This document shows positions 47,030 through 58,695 of a stretch of 64,000 bases of DNA, in pieces; within the stretch, counting starts at the first letter, position 1; every line of letters begins with the position of its first letter. Position numbers and translations under genes: made by a program. The DNA is taken from the NCBI GenBank assembly GCA_018340805.1, contig JACMZG010001914.1, positions 19,198,947 through 19,262,946 of the forward strand, given 5' to 3'. This DNA comes from Microvelia longipes (taxonomy: Eukaryota; Arthropoda; Insecta; Hemiptera; Veliidae). Under the pieces are notes generated by a model. It was not told the DNA's origin, made no database searches, and saw only the letters and a program-made list of their open reading frames with translations.

Positions 47030-47345
47030 TGAGACCTCCTAAATGATTTTCACAAAGTTGTCTGTCTGTATGTGTGAGTTCCTGTTATCATCGTATCTAC
47101 CAGTGTATTTATGCTAGAAATATGAAACTTTGTACTAAAATCCATCTTTAGGTCTATTTGTACTATCCGGAAAATATTTTTTGACATGATTTACCCGCAA
47201 TAATGACTGCAAAAATTTCGTAAATTCACACAACACGGAAAAATTTGTGGATCAGTTAGAACTTTGGCACGCATGTAATCATATATGAGACCAACATATT
47301 ATGAGGAAAAGTTCCGAGGTAACCTGCACCTGATTATTTTATTAT
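47030..47345 (-). repeat. Dispersed repeat R2, inverted copy
   Basis: Reverse complement of parts of 3867-4640: 'tttggcacgcatgtaatcat' near 47263 and 'gaaaagttccgaggtaacct' near 47307. The block 'gttatcatcgtatctacc' near 47084 corresponds to 'gatcaacgatgatagct'. Confidence 0.6.
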
Positions 47346-48059
47346 ATTTTTTCGTTTATTATTCGTTTTTATTTTTACCTATAACACTGACAATGCCTGG
47401 CTCCGACACGTTTTATATTGTACGATTATATTAACGAAATTTATAAAGGACTGAAGTCTCCATTATTTAACCTAGAATAATATTAATATTTGCTATAAAC
47501 CCAAATGTAATTTGTAAATTTCAAATTTAAAAATTTGTTTAAATTGTTAACCTAAAATTGTTTTAATTAATGTTTAAACTTTACATTTGTTTTACAGATT
47601 TTTTATGTATATGAATTAAAATTTTATTGTATTTTTAATTCTCGTTTTTTGATTGGGTTTTTTCGTTATTTGAACAAATGAGAGCAAAAAGTTCTTGTAA
47701 GAGGCAACGTTAAAAAACAATTTTAAGAAAGAAATACATTATTGAAGTTAGTTTAATAAAAATACATCCATTTTAAACTTTATTTATATTACGAACTAAA
47801 GTGTTAAAATTTAAATTTACACTACATAATAATTATACAAATTTTTAATCATTGACATATATTTATTTTTAAAAAGCATTACTTTTTTATACTTTTTGAA
47901 ATTAAAAAATAATTTACTTAATATGATCAATAATTTATTAAAAAAAGAGTCCAATGACTTGCGTTTGAAGAATACATTATGATAGCAGTTAAAATATTAC
48001 ACATAAATTGTACAATACAGTGTTGCTTTATTATTAATAAGTTTCATTTTAGCGAATTT
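47346..48059. other. Very AT-rich non-genic stretch
   Basis: I see nothing recognisable here. Confidence 0.5.
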
Positions 48060-48064
48060 TCTTT

Positions 48065-48290
48065 GAAAAACATTCGCTAGTGAGATAGCTTGGGGTGTGA
48101 TAAGACTACTCAAAGCTAGAGTTCCCAGGTTCGAATCTTGGTACTGGCGCTAATTTTGATCGTCTTATTTACAGTTTTCGAGTATATAACTTTAAAATAA
48201 TGTCGTCGTGGAGGTCCGCAAGCTGGGCGAATTTTCTTTGAAACGCTTTATTGCTCATTAATCCATTTTTGACTTTTTTTTAATGTATGC
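48065..48290 (+). repeat. tRNA-like-headed repeat, best copy
   Basis: 48077-48149 folds partly like a tRNA. Seven possible acceptor pairs (gctagtg with tactggc, two of them G-U), an A-box-like 'tagcttgggg' and a B box 'ggttcgaatct' in a five-pair T-arm are visible; the anticodon arm is poor. After it comes a shared body: 'ggcgctaattttg', 'aaaataatgtcg', 'gtggaggtccgcaagctggg', 'cgaattttctttgaaacgc'. Body blocks recur at 49155, 49620, 49940-50115 (inverted), 53985 and 61193. This is the pattern of a tRNA-derived SINE. A similar body end, inverted, closes at 48380-48450, which may form one larger palindromic unit. Confidence 0.55.
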
Positions 48291-48379
48291 TAAAAAATTA
48301 GCATTAACGGTGCATTAAATGAGTTTAATTGCGCATTTAATGAAAAATTAATAACCTGTAATTATGCTACTGTTGAGGT

Positions 48380-48450
48380 TGTTAAATTGATAAGGAAGAA
48401 AGCGCGCATTTCAATGGAAATTCGCCCGGATTGCGTAACTCGGCGCTAGA
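48380..48450 (-). repeat. tRNA-like-headed repeat body, inverted piece
   Basis: 'gaagaaagcgcgcatttcaa' followed by 'ggaaattcgcccgg' is the complement of the body block at 48226-48245. Together with that block it makes imperfect inverted repeats around about 150 bases. Confidence 0.5.
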
Positions 48451-49084
48451 ATTTATAATTATACTTGATTTATAAAAAGTAATTATTTTTGCAAATATTA
48501 TATTATGTATGATGAAAAATTTTAAATTAAAATCATTCAAATTTCAAAATACTTAATTTCGTTTTATATTCAAACAAAATAGTCACAGTTTCAGTATTGA
48601 ATTAAATTAAATATAGAAGATTGCTTAATGAGTGACATATAAAACTATTATTAAAATCTAAATTGTTTTATTTTTAAAATTAAATATAATATATTAATAT
48701 AGAACATTTTTAATCAGAATCCGTTTATTAGTAAAAATCATTTAAGAAATAATAAAATAGCAGTTTCAACATACAATTAAAATAAAAAGTATGTTCATTT
48801 AAAAGTCTACTTAATGTGTAACATATATAACTTTTTCTGTTAAAAAAATTATAATTTGAGGAAAAATGTATTATATTATTGAATTTCCTAGTCAGTGTTG
48901 TGTTTTCTCCCCATCCCTCTCTGTTCTTGATTTCCATTTACTTTATTAAAAATATATTGATTTTATACTTAACATTAATAAAGTTGTCAAGGAGGGGGTT
49001 ATGATGGGATAACATTTTTTAAACAAAAATATATATTTTTTAATTACATTATTTGGCTTGAAGGCATCTCTTGAGACCATGATA

Positions 49085-49190
49085 TTGGGACGAAAAGGAA
49101 TCGGATTATGATCCTATGGGACTGCTTAATCCTGAATATTCTGTCGCAGAGGTTCGATTGCTGGGTGAATTTATTTTGAAATGCTTGTTT
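49085..49190 (+). repeat. tRNA-like-headed repeat, diverged copy
   Basis: A B-box-like 'gaggttcgattgctggg' (49149) leads straight into 'tgaatttattttgaaatgct', the body block of the family. The A-box region is unclear. Confidence 0.4.
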
Positions 49191-49609
49191 TCTTCTTTAT
49201 AACTTCGTTTTTTGCTTGATTTTTCAAATTATCTTTAGAATATGATCACTAATAGTCCAGAAGCTGGACCTATAAAAACGGCACTCACTTTTAACTGCTT
49301 TAAAATAATTGTGATTGAAAATTTAATTGAAAAAACCAAGGAACTTATACAAAGGGAAGAACATATGAGGCCTTTCCGATGCAAAGAAGTGTAACCAACT
49401 CCCACCGCTACTCTCTTGGGCACTCATAGTAGCACTACTGCAGCCTTCCTATTGTCAGTTTATAAACATGACGAGTGAAATTTTAGTTCTTTATAATTGT
49501 GCAGTAGTTAACTGTATATATTTGATGTTATTCTTATCTTGTTTGAGATTATTAAGTTATGAATACTAAGAAAATAAAAATTTACTAGAATTAAAGTATG
49601 TCGACGTTA

Positions 49610-50115
49610 AGCGTGTTAGACCTTAAAATAATTTCGGAGCGGAAGTCCGAAAGCCGAGAGAATTTTCTTTAAAATTTGTGCTTTCTAACTTATCAATTCA
49701 TGTTTTAATAACCTGAGCAGTAGCGTCATAAATAGTTATTTATTTTATTTTCAAAGAAAATGCGCATATTTATCCCATATAGACTACTATACACTACACG
49801 GCACCGCATTATTTTTACTCATTTAAAGCTCAGTTTATGCTAATTTTTATCCCATTTTCTTTAAAAAATTAAATAACATGTTGTGACGCGACAGCGTAGA
49901 TTGGTAAATTTATACCTAATAATTAAGCAAAAAATGGATTTATGAGTAAGAAAGCGCGCATTTCAAAGAAAATGCGCTCGGCTTGTAGCCCTCCGAGCCA
50001 AAATTATTTTGAAATATAAACTTAAATATTGTAAAAAGTAAGATAAAAAATTAGTGCCGGTACCAAGAATCGAACCTGGGAATCCTAGCATTGAGTACAT
50101 TTATCGACTCCAGAC
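49610..50115. repeat. Pair of inverted tRNA-like-headed repeats
   Basis: The left piece (49625-49720, plus) has 'aaaataatttcggag', 'gaaagccgagagaattttct'. The right piece (49935-50115, minus) has the same body and, further out, the B-box head ('aagaatcgaacctgggaa', 50068) of this family. The two arms face each other around about 220 bases of AT-rich sequence. Confidence 0.5.
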
Positions 50116-50300
50116 CAGTTTTATTGAATTCAGCACCCCAAAAACATTGAAAATGACACCGTATTTAACAATTATTTTTTATTGAACGTTATTTTGGTTT
50201 TCTGTTATTTTCCACTAACTGTTTTCGACCTTTTATTCACTTAGAGTGGTTGTACTGACTTTGGACCAGGTTTATTCAATTAAGCGCACCAAGAAACATA
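50116..50300 (-). repeat. Satellite-like repeat, third location
   Basis: Blocks 'ttttattgaattcagcacc', 'ttttcgaccttttattcact', 'tagagtggttgtactgactt' and 'tttattcaattaagcgcacc' match 8260-8600 and, inverted, 7352-7690. As at 8.2 kb, it is joined to the tRNA-like head. Confidence 0.6.
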
Positions 50301-52224
50301 CTTAAGGACCTTTTTAGCGGTCAAAAATAATAACCTTGAATTTTAATAAAAATTTAAATTTTTGCTGACTTAGCAAACCTGTTCCAAGTTGATGTGCCCT
50401 TCCCATGTTTGATTTTTTCCAAGATTGTTTTGAAATATTATTTCGTTCCAGAGATAGGTTGTTTACAAAAATCCTGTTTTACAATATAAGCTATATATAC
50501 TCTTACATAATAGTAGTATAGATTATTTGTTTTTGATGCTACATATATTCACAATATTATGGTTAAGTATTCTTAGAATTAGTTTCTCTTTCATCCAGTT
50601 GTTATATGTCTCTGATAGACATCGGTGTGGCTACCAAGTATTCTATAAATATTTTAATATAAATCAATTTCCCAGATGGACCGAGTTTTCTATTCTGACG
50701 AAGGGAATGTCTGTTCGAACTCTTTATACGTCAGTCCCATATCAAGACCTGCATTTTTTAGTTTCCCTACTAAATATCTTAAGTGATGTGGAGGTGTCAG
50801 TTTATCATCTGTCTTGCCAATAATTCAAAGAATTTTCTAGACTTTAGAGTCCACAAATAATTTATTAAACATCTGGACTTGCAAGTCTCTTTTGATCAGA
50901 TTAACCAATCTTTTAACTTGAAACAATTAACGGCATGGAAACTTATAGACGTCCTTGGAGCGTAATTGGTTGCGTCCCGAAATTTAATTTTTTTAAATCG
51001 ATTCACCAGTGACCCTCTTAGGACGCCACCCAATCAGTTTGGGGTTGATCGTGGTCGCTACTAGTATCTTTATGCATGAATAGTCATTTTACACGCGCCC
51101 GTCTATGAAAAGAAATGTTAAGCCCGTAGTTACAAGCATATGCGATGATTATATATAGTGAAAATCTCGAGCACTAAATACACCTGAGTATAGCAATAAT
51201 TAAAAATTTTAATAATGGTCATAATAGTATCAATTTATTTTTCGGCTTATACTCTAAAGAGAAGGAAAGCATAATCTTACTGTGGTGCGCAAATTTTATT
51301 TCCAATTAAGAGTATTATAGACACTTGTTGCTCGCACAGTAGCTCTACAGTTCTACTGTAGAGCTACTTGGACACGAAACACTAACATTTGAAATAATTA
51401 AGTATTAAAGGCTATTTTCTACCTCAGGGTGTAAAAAGATAGCCTACAGGACGGAATGAAAAGTACCGTTTAATACTGTATATAATATATACTGTAGACG
51501 TTATGGTTAATTATTATTTGTGGTTAAATAAAAATTGTCAAACATTTTTGTATTATAATTTTATCTTATTTATTATCTTTTTAACTAATAAAACTTATTA
51601 TCTTAAAAAAGTCGCAAGTAATTATAAATAAATTAATATATTGAAATAGGCGAAAGTTATAAATACTTAAATCTATAAAAAGTATTTACAAACTATTATA
51701 TGAATATAATTATTGAAGTATTAATAATTATTATTAGTTATTAAAATAAATCAATATTAATGCAACTTATTCAGCTTATATTAACTAGAATAAAATATAA
51801 TTAAATAAATAAATAATAATAATCTGATGATTTATGTCAATTTCAAAATATATTGATACTTTTTATAATAATATTATATATTTTTTTTATGGTTTAATAT
51901 AATTTATAGTATTTATAGTTAACGCAGCTCCTCAATTCAGGCTCCTGGGCCAACATGAGCAGCTTATCTTTATATTATTTCGTAATTTATAGAATAAAGA
52001 ATTTATTAATAAAAAAAAATGAGAGAGCAAAAAGTTCGAAATGTTGTGACTTATCCATCACCTAATCCTTATTACCATTACCACCTATAATCCAATTTAG
52101 ATTATAACCAGTCATGTATATAATAGTTCTTAACTTGCAGTTGTTCAAATAGTATCTTACTGCCTTGCATTAAGTACCACCTGCCTTGCATTGGTGTTTT
52201 GAAAAGCTAATAATTTACATAAAA
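50301..52224. other. AT-rich non-genic stretch
   Basis: No gene recognised. The frame at 50527-50823 (98 codons) has no motif I know and no codon pattern that sets it apart. A perfect palindrome with 14-bp arms lies at 51338-51368. Confidence 0.5.
51338..51368. repeat. Perfect short palindrome
   Basis: Arms 51338-51351 and 51355-51368 are exact reverse complements with the three-base spacer tct. Confidence 0.88.
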
Positions 52225-52410
52225 AATCAGGTACGGAGTACCTCTTCTTTTCGTCACCGCATAAAATTCGCTACGCTCGTCCTCAAAATATACAAGTTGT
52301 TAAATTTATACTGAAACACGTATTTGGACTCGCTTCGCTTGTCTTATTCGTTTCATTCATTGATATTTGACGTATTAAAACGAAGCGTGGTATACTCATT
52401 CATTAAATAA
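52225..52410 (+). repeat. Dispersed repeat R2, 5' half
   Basis: 'aaaatcaggtacggagtacc', 'ttcgctacgctcgtcctc' and 'ggactcgcttcgcttgtc' match the opening of 3867-4640; the second half is missing. Confidence 0.6.
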
Positions 52411-52719
52411 TTGTATACACTTCAAAAGTTTAACTCGATTAAATAATTTTACGATTTTTTACGTTTTAAAAACTTACACCAAAGTTCGTTATAGTAGTTC
52501 TCCCGGGAATCGATCCCGGTATATCTTGCAAATAGTGTGCTTGCCAAAATATTTGCGAAATGGCTACAGTATTGAAGATTTACAACTTTTAAAACAATTT
52601 ATCTGGCTCAGCTAGATTATTATGCGAACGTACAGGAAATTTATATTACGCTAATTCAAAAAGAAACATCTGCAAAATGATGTTCAAATACAGAATTCCA
52701 CAAAGAGGAGGGAGGAATC

Positions 52720-53095
52720 GGTATGTACCCCTAACGAAGAAGAGGCAAGGTTTAAGATCCAGAGATGGGATGGTGAGAGTACTATTGTTGAGAAACATGT
52801 TAGAAATTTATCCCATAGTTTTGGACTTCAACAGCACATGGTGTACTTAGATTGTTCTTGGAACTAGACGGAGAGGTTGTAGTTCAAGCTGATCCTCATA
52901 TTGGTTTACTACATCAAGGCACATAGAAGCTTATTGATTATAAACTTATACACAAGATTTACCATACTATATCATCCCGTATTTTATTGCAAACCTCTTG
53001 GATTACCATACTATAATTGATTAGACTATGTCAGTATGATGTGCTATGAGCATTGCTATTCACTGGCTCGGGAGAAACTTTTAAACATTGCTAAC
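52720..53095 (+). pseudogene. NDUFS2 (complex I 49-kDa subunit) pseudogene
   Basis: Conceptual pieces match the N-terminal half of the nuclear-encoded NADH:ubiquinone oxidoreductase 49-kDa subunit, which sits in the Q module of mitochondrial complex I. In order: '[12 protein letters not shown]' (52781-52816), '[20 protein letters not shown]' (near 52861-52920), 'KLIDYKL' (52927-52947), 'LPYYN' (52997) and 'LDYVSMMCYEHCYSLAREKL' (near 53015-53074). In-frame stops occur where the family has Glu or Phe/Asp ('GT*KL', 'YYN*LDY'). There is a frame shift within the 'QHPAAHG' region and an insertion of about 40 bases near 52950. No intron is seen in 370 bp. It is a dead, possibly retrocopied, fragment of a host gene; the functional gene must lie elsewhere. 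Confidence 0.85.
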
Positions 53096-53118
53096 AATAA
53101 CGTCACATACAAACAAAC

Positions 53119-53145
53119 TTCTATTGCTTTAACAAAGCAATAGAA
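53119..53145. repeat. Perfect short palindrome
   Basis: Arms of 12 bases, 53119-53130 and 53134-53145, separated by aac. Confidence 0.85.
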
Positions 53146-53579
53146 AGACTATAAAATAACTCTTATTACTTAACTCAGTCATAGAAAAGACAATGTAATA
53201 TTTGGTTTATAAACTTTGCAGGACAGAACGTCGACCACTCCGAGGCTACCCTGGGGGGTAGTACTTGACCCTTTAAGGGGTTAAGTATCTCTAAAGAGAC
53301 AATTCTTTTTAACTTTTAACATCAAGTTTTGGTCCTTCCACAAGTTTGCTTTACTTTGTAGTTTTTTGGCTTCTGGTGCCATTTTGTAGCAAGTAATGGA
53401 AGTTTATAATGGTTGGGAACTTGGTTGGAGATCATAGACCTTGTTAAGATTACTGTTACAAAGAAGATTTACATTCATTGATCATTTGGGTGCAGCACCT
53501 CAAATAAATAGTTAAAAATAGCTGTTATTATTGGCGAGTTTTACTTGCACATTTATCTATCACATTAATAGTTTGCCTT

Positions 53580-53870
53580 TTTACCTAATAAACACTATGA
53601 ACCAATAATTAAATTTATTTTTTACCGTGTTTTGGAGCCCTTTTACAGTTTCTCGCCTTCCTAGATGACAAACCATTAGTAATAGGATGTTTTTAAAATA
53701 TAATCTCACCATGTTTTCTGAAACAGTAAAATTGGCTTTGAGTCGAATGAACACGGTACGTAGTCGATACGAACAGTCTAAACTAACCAAAAAACATTGA
53801 TAAATAGCCAGAAAACTAAAACCCGGTCGATTAAAATAAATTTCGAGAGGAGTCTTTAATAACACTGTGT
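53580..53870 (+). repeat. Diverged satellite-like repeat
   Basis: The block 'aaacccggtcgattaaaata' followed by 'atttcgagaggagtc' corresponds inverted to 'acccctctcgaaatttg' and neighbours at 8465-8530, and 'aacacggtacgtagtcgata' to the 'tatcgactgta'/'accgtgt' blocks there. Diverged; assignment is tentative. Confidence 0.4.
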
Positions 53871-53929
53871 CAAATACAACCAGTCAATTTTGGGACTCAA
53901 TGCCGGGAAGTGGGTCCAAATCTTAGTTC

Positions 53930-54060
53930 CGAAAAAATCCAAAAAAAATGGCGTTGAGGACCTCTCTAAAATCACAATCACTAGCGTGGAGGTCCGCGAA
54001 CCGGGCGAATTTCATTTTTTTCTTTTCTTTCTTACTTTTCAATCTAATACTTGCTCAAGT
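53930..54060 (+). repeat. tRNA-like-headed repeat, body only
   Basis: 'tagcgtggaggtccgcgaac' and 'cgggcgaatttcattttt' are the body blocks of the family best seen at 48065-48290. The head is missing or unrecognisable. Confidence 0.5.
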
Positions 54061-54152
54061 TTTCGGTTTGTGATTTATAATATACCTGTGCAAGTGTGTC
54101 AACTATTCATACTTTGCAAATTTAAATGTTTTGGTATTACCAAATGATATTT

Positions 54153-55206
54153 GGTTTAATTAACACTTCTATTTGTTTCTATTTGCCCATTCTCCTTAAT
54201 TTTATCCTAGGTAATGCGCTAACATGTTAAAGATTAGCATTAAAAATATGTGTTTTTAATGCGTTGCTTTTTACTATAAAATGTTTATAATGTTTGTAAA
54301 AAAAATATTTTGTCACATTCAAATAGAGGTTTAAGTGATTCTGTAAATACTAGGTTTGTTTAAATTACATAAAACAAGCGGCTAATTAAACTTCTACTGT
54401 TTGTGTGCACTACTCAACTTGTTACATTTTTCCAAATATTAGAGTTTTTTCCCTTTTAATATTATTTATTATCGGTGATGTAAGGATTATTAACCTAATG
54501 TTTTTTAATGTAATCATAGTAATCGGAATTTAAGGCAATTAACTTTCGTCTCTTTATTTATCAAAATTTTGAAAAATCATGAGATATAACTTTACTGCTG
54601 TTATTTTTTCTTTAGCTAACTATTACTTTAAAATCAAAGTACTAGTTTAAAATTTTTAAACTTGTACGTACATAATAATGTTCGAAAACACAATGAAAAG
54701 TAAAATTCAACTTAAATTATCAGTGTTACCAATAAAATAGAACACAAAAAAGGTAAATTCTAGAGTTGGCACTTACAAGTCTCCTGACCAACATCTCTTA
54801 TCAAAGGATTACGAGGTGTATCTAGTATTATTTTAAGCCTTTAAAATGTTAATATATAATAGTAGTGTTTGCGTATTTAATCCTTTACCCTATGTGTTTA
54901 ACTTAGTTGAAAATACTATTAGTAGACTAAATTTGTGATATAAGTTGTGATAAGTTTTAACCTTAGTACCTAGCCCACGTATTTCAAGCCTTACTAGACT
55001 TCAAATACACGTTAAGTGTATTCTAATTATTTGATTTATTTTCTCTGAAATGTATTTCACCTCAAGCTATTGTATATTTTGTATACTTATTGGCAAAAAA
55101 AATATATTTTTCTTTATAAACTCTAACACGGGTGTTAAAACAATGGTGTTCTAACATTGCACACGATTGTGCCACCGAAACGAGTGAAACAAATACTGCC
55201 CAAAGC
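54153..55206. other. AT-rich non-genic stretch
   Basis: I see nothing recognisable beyond a shared 'gtgtcaactattcat' repeat piece just before it (54096-54152). Confidence 0.5.
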
Positions 55207-55850
55207 GGGATTTGAACCTCGGCTGAAACATGCATTGCTCTTTTGCTGAAAGAATATTACATAAAGTGGCTTAAATCTGTGTCTGTATTGATTCTGTATA
55301 AGGATTTGAACCTCGACTGAAACATGTATTGCTGTTTAGCTGAAATAATATTACGTAAAGCGGCTTAGACCCTGTCTATGTATTGATTCTTTATAGGGAT
55401 TTGAACCTTGGCTAAAACATGCATTGCTGTTCAGCTGAAAGAATGTTACATGAAGCAGCTTAGACTATGTTGTGTATTGATTCTTTATAGGGATTTGAAC
55501 CTTGGCTAAAACATGCATTGCTGTTCAGCTGAAAGTAATGAAGCAGCTTAGACTATGTTGTGTATTGATTCTTTATAGGGATTTGAACCTCGGCTGAAAC
55601 ATGCATTGCTGTTCACTGAAAGAATGTTACATGAAGCAGCTTAGACTATGTTGTGTATTGATTCTTTATAGGGATTTGAACCTTGGCTAAAACATGCATT
55701 GCTGTTCAGCTGAAAGAATTACATGAAGCAGCTTAGACTATTGTGTATTGATTCTTTATAGGGATTTTGAACCTCGGCTGAAACATGCAGTGCTGTTCAG
55801 CTGAAAGAATGTTTCGTGAAGCGGCTTAGACCCTGTCTCTGTATGACAGT
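55207..55850 (-). repeat. Tandem repeat, about 93-bp unit, seven copies, B-box motif
   Basis: 'ggatttgaacc' starts units at 55208, 55302, 55397, 55491, 55579, 55672 and 55762, spacings of 88-95 bp. Each unit continues 'ggctaaaacatgcattgctg', 'ttcagctgaaagaat' and ends 'tgtattgattctttatag'. Read on the minus strand the unit start is GGTTCAAATCC, which fits the Pol III B-box consensus GGTTCGANTCC. No convincing A box or tRNA fold is seen. Central units are more alike than the outer ones, as expected for unequal exchange. Confidence 0.9.
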
Positions 55851-56229
55851 AACAACTCAAGCTCCTCTGTAAGCTCAAGCTGTGAACCCGAGCTTGTATA
55901 TATTTTTACCTCCTCTGTCAGGAAGAGTTGGATCAATACTACGAACCATGTTTTTGTTTTGGTCATCCCTGTGAGTTAGAAAAGAATTAGTTCTTTTGTT
56001 TGTTGTTATGAACTACAGCCGAGTGCTCTATTTGTTTTAAGAAAAAAGAATTTTTTTCATCGTGCTTTCGGAAAGGAAAAGTTTAGTGTTTTTAAGTAGA
56101 TAAAAAACTTCTTCTCACTATGTTGTTTACCAGACATCTTGTTACAAAAGGTTGTTCATACTTATATTGCTATTTATACCCCTAAAAAAATTAACGCTAT
56201 TCTTAAAATATTTTTTTTAAATTCATAAT
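55851..56229. other. Non-genic stretch
   Basis: Nothing recognisable; 55846-55890 has repeated 'aagctc' and 'gagctt' words forming a small hairpin. Confidence 0.45.
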
Positions 56230-56650
56230 ACGATCGGTTTGAGATTAAGCACGCATGTTTCATATATCAAATCGACAAATGTGCCAAGTCTCATCTCATT
56301 ATTAACATAAGTTTAGTTTGCATGAAATGACTTGTCTACGTTTTATAACTATTGTAAAAAAAATCGACTATCGAAGCGGGTTCGAAGAAGTGACTATGTA
56401 CTTCGGGTCCGAAGTAGAAGGATGGGCGTAGCGAATCCAATCATTGAGGAACAATTCCGTGATACCCCGCTCTCGATTTTTACTTTTCCTCACTTACTAC
56501 TGTAGGTATAAGAAAAAGTATTGAGTTAATCCAAAAAATCCAAAATTGAGATTTCATCATAACTATCCGTTCTTGGCATTTTTGTGACAGTGATGGCAGT
56601 CTGAAGTTGTGAGAAAAAGTACCGAGGTACCTTGCACCCGATTTTTTTTA
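56230..56650 (-). repeat. Dispersed repeat R2, inverted copy
   Basis: Ends 'gagaaaaagtaccgaggtac' and 'cttgcacccgatttttt' (56611-56648), the complement of the R2 opening. Inside are 'gcacgcatgtttcatatat' and 'gtgccaagtctcatctc'. Confidence 0.6.
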
Positions 56651-56865
56651 TATTAATTAAGTTTATTTTTGATTTTTTTTTACATATATGTGCAAATACT
56701 TACACACCTACGTATAATATGTACGAATACTTACGTATACATTTACAAAGACATACATGCATAAACGTGTATACAAGTACACATTCATTCATACTAACAG
56801 ATTTATTTTTCAATCATTTTTCTCCTGAATTTTATAGAATGCAATAATAACTAATACACACACAC

Positions 56866-57033
<168 letters not shown>

Positions 57034-57290
57034 CTGAGTGATTGTCTCACCTCACTTTCTAAAGTTAAGGTCTAAAACACCTGAAACGCAAAATTCAAGT
57101 GAAGTCCTTGGTTTCTTTTTTTTTATTTCAAAGACAATACTATTTCTATACACATACTGTATATATAAGAAAAGTAAAAATATGGTCAGTGTAAAACTAT
57201 TTTTTGGGCTAGTTTAAAGTTTCCAACGAAACATCAGTCATATGTATGGCTTACTATGTGCTCGAAATATGCGAATCTTACCAATAAGTC

Positions 57291-58240
57291 TTTGGTCCGA
57301 AATAGGTAAGGAAATCAACTTTTCTGTCCCGCCAGTCATGTCCGTATTGGGTGAAGACGGTCATTGGTGTTTCAAAGTGAAGTAGCTAGGTTGGCAATAC
57401 GAAAGGGCCTTATTTAAATTGAGAGGCATTTATCAAAAAAAGCATTAAAACTGGCTTTCTTAAGCAGGCATTGCTTAAGAAAGTAGTAGGCTTGAGAAAG
57501 CCTACTATAATGTTAGTATAACTGTAACTGTATGTAGTATAATGTAGCTGATAATTTAGTATTCCCACCTTAAATGTTTAGTGTTTCTCATGTAATGTTA
57601 TGTTTTTTTTGTTTTTTTAATCAAGTTTGTAATTCAAGTTATGCTGCATATGTTTATGCAGTCTATTTAATAATTTATAATCTATTTGTTTTCTTGTTTT
57701 GTTTTTTTCATCTAATTGTAAAATTTTGACAATTGAGAAACTTTGTAATAAAGTAACCTCAAATATGTAAATAAATAAATAAATAAATATAATCTTTTTC
57801 TGTTTGGTGGGAAGCCTGCAGTGTAATTGAGTTGTATAGGTTCTTTTGCTATATTTTAAGGTCTCGAACAATTCAGGTGTTCGTGGAGATTATTCATAAC
57901 AGATTTTAGTAGTTGTCATTATTGCAGCAGTATTACTTACCTCCATATATCCAGGAGTATACAAAAGAAATTAATGGATAAATGAAACGATAGGGGTACG
58001 ATATAATGAGAATACGATGTATACACCCTATATACTCTTGCCAGCAATACTTCTAAAGTTGATTCACTTTTCTGGCACGCCGCAAAGGCTAAGAAGCTAA
58101 AGATTGCCTCTCAATTTAAATATCCCTTTAGTATTGCCAACCTAGTAACTTCACTTTGAAACGCCAATGACCGTCTCTTCCCATTACGGACGTGACTTTG
58201 CGGGACAGAAAAGTTGATTTCCCTACTTTTTTGGACCAAA
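57291..58240. repeat. Long inverted repeat pair with 680-bp spacer
   Basis: Arm 57291-57427 and arm 58106-58240 are reverse complements over about 135 bp with scattered mismatches: for example 'ggaaatcaacttttctgtcc' pairs with 'gggacagaaaagttgatttc' and 'ttaaattgagaggc' with 'gcctctcaatttaa'. Weaker similarity continues outwards on the right. The spacer holds two short hairpins (57455-57483 and 57484-57507) and a LINE-like tail. It may be a transposon with long terminal inverted repeats or an inverted duplication. Confidence 0.75.
57540..57790 (+). repeat. LINE-like 3' tail, candidate
   Basis: AT-rich sequence ending in 'aataaagtaacctcaaatat' and then repeats of AAAT ('gtaaataaataaataaataa', from 57766). 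This resembles the tail of the LINE at 25318 ('atatggaaataaataaataa' on its minus strand). No coding part is attached. Confidence 0.4.
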
Positions 58241-58695
58241 TATTTGGCGGGGAGTTTTTTACCGCGTTAGTGGTTTTTGGTAAGATTTTATGACTTAGAG
58301 AAATCCAAAAGTCCTCAAACACCAAAATCCATTCATTAGCAATGAGCGCAGGTGGGTCAATTTATAAAAAAGTAGCGATCGCTAGCTTAGTTTCTAGCTC
58401 CGTGTTTAGCATAGTAATGTCAAATTTGAATTTTATCAGGTAGGACTTGCACACGGGCATGAGACAAATTCAAAAAGTCCCCACATATCACAATATCTTC
58501 AGTATTTTCAGTAGTAAGTGCATAAACATATAAATCTATCGTTTGCTAGCTTAGTTTTTCGCTCCGCGATTAGCGTAGGAATGTCGGTTTTGAGATTTTA
58601 TTAGATTGGGATGCACACGAGCATAAGAAGAATCCAAAAAATACTCAAATCCATTCTGTGGTTTGGGCTATAGGTGCGTCAACAAAAAGGTGCCG
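58217..58695 (+). repeat. Tandem repeat, about 164-bp unit
   Basis: 'gctagcttagttt...gctccg' starts two units at 58381 and 58545. Each contains 'gcacacggg/gcacacgag' and an 'aaatccaaaaa.tac.caaa' block. A partial unit precedes (58275-58380) and another follows (58640-58695). The first partial unit overlaps the edge of the long inverted repeat. Confidence 0.65.

Noticed and set aside
49235..49423. 62-codon minus-strand frame near 49.3 kb
   Set aside because: No recognisable domain, and it lies between repeat copies.
50527..50823. 98-codon open frame as a host gene
   Set aside because: No motif, no neighbouring exon and no codon pattern unlike the surrounding AT-rich DNA.
52499..52525. tRNA gene from a B-box-like 'gggaatcgatcccgg'
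   Set aside because: The word is itself a palindrome, and no A box or cloverleaf is found around it.
55207..55850. CRISPR array
   Set aside because: The whole 93-bp unit is conserved, so there are no unique spacers between short repeats.
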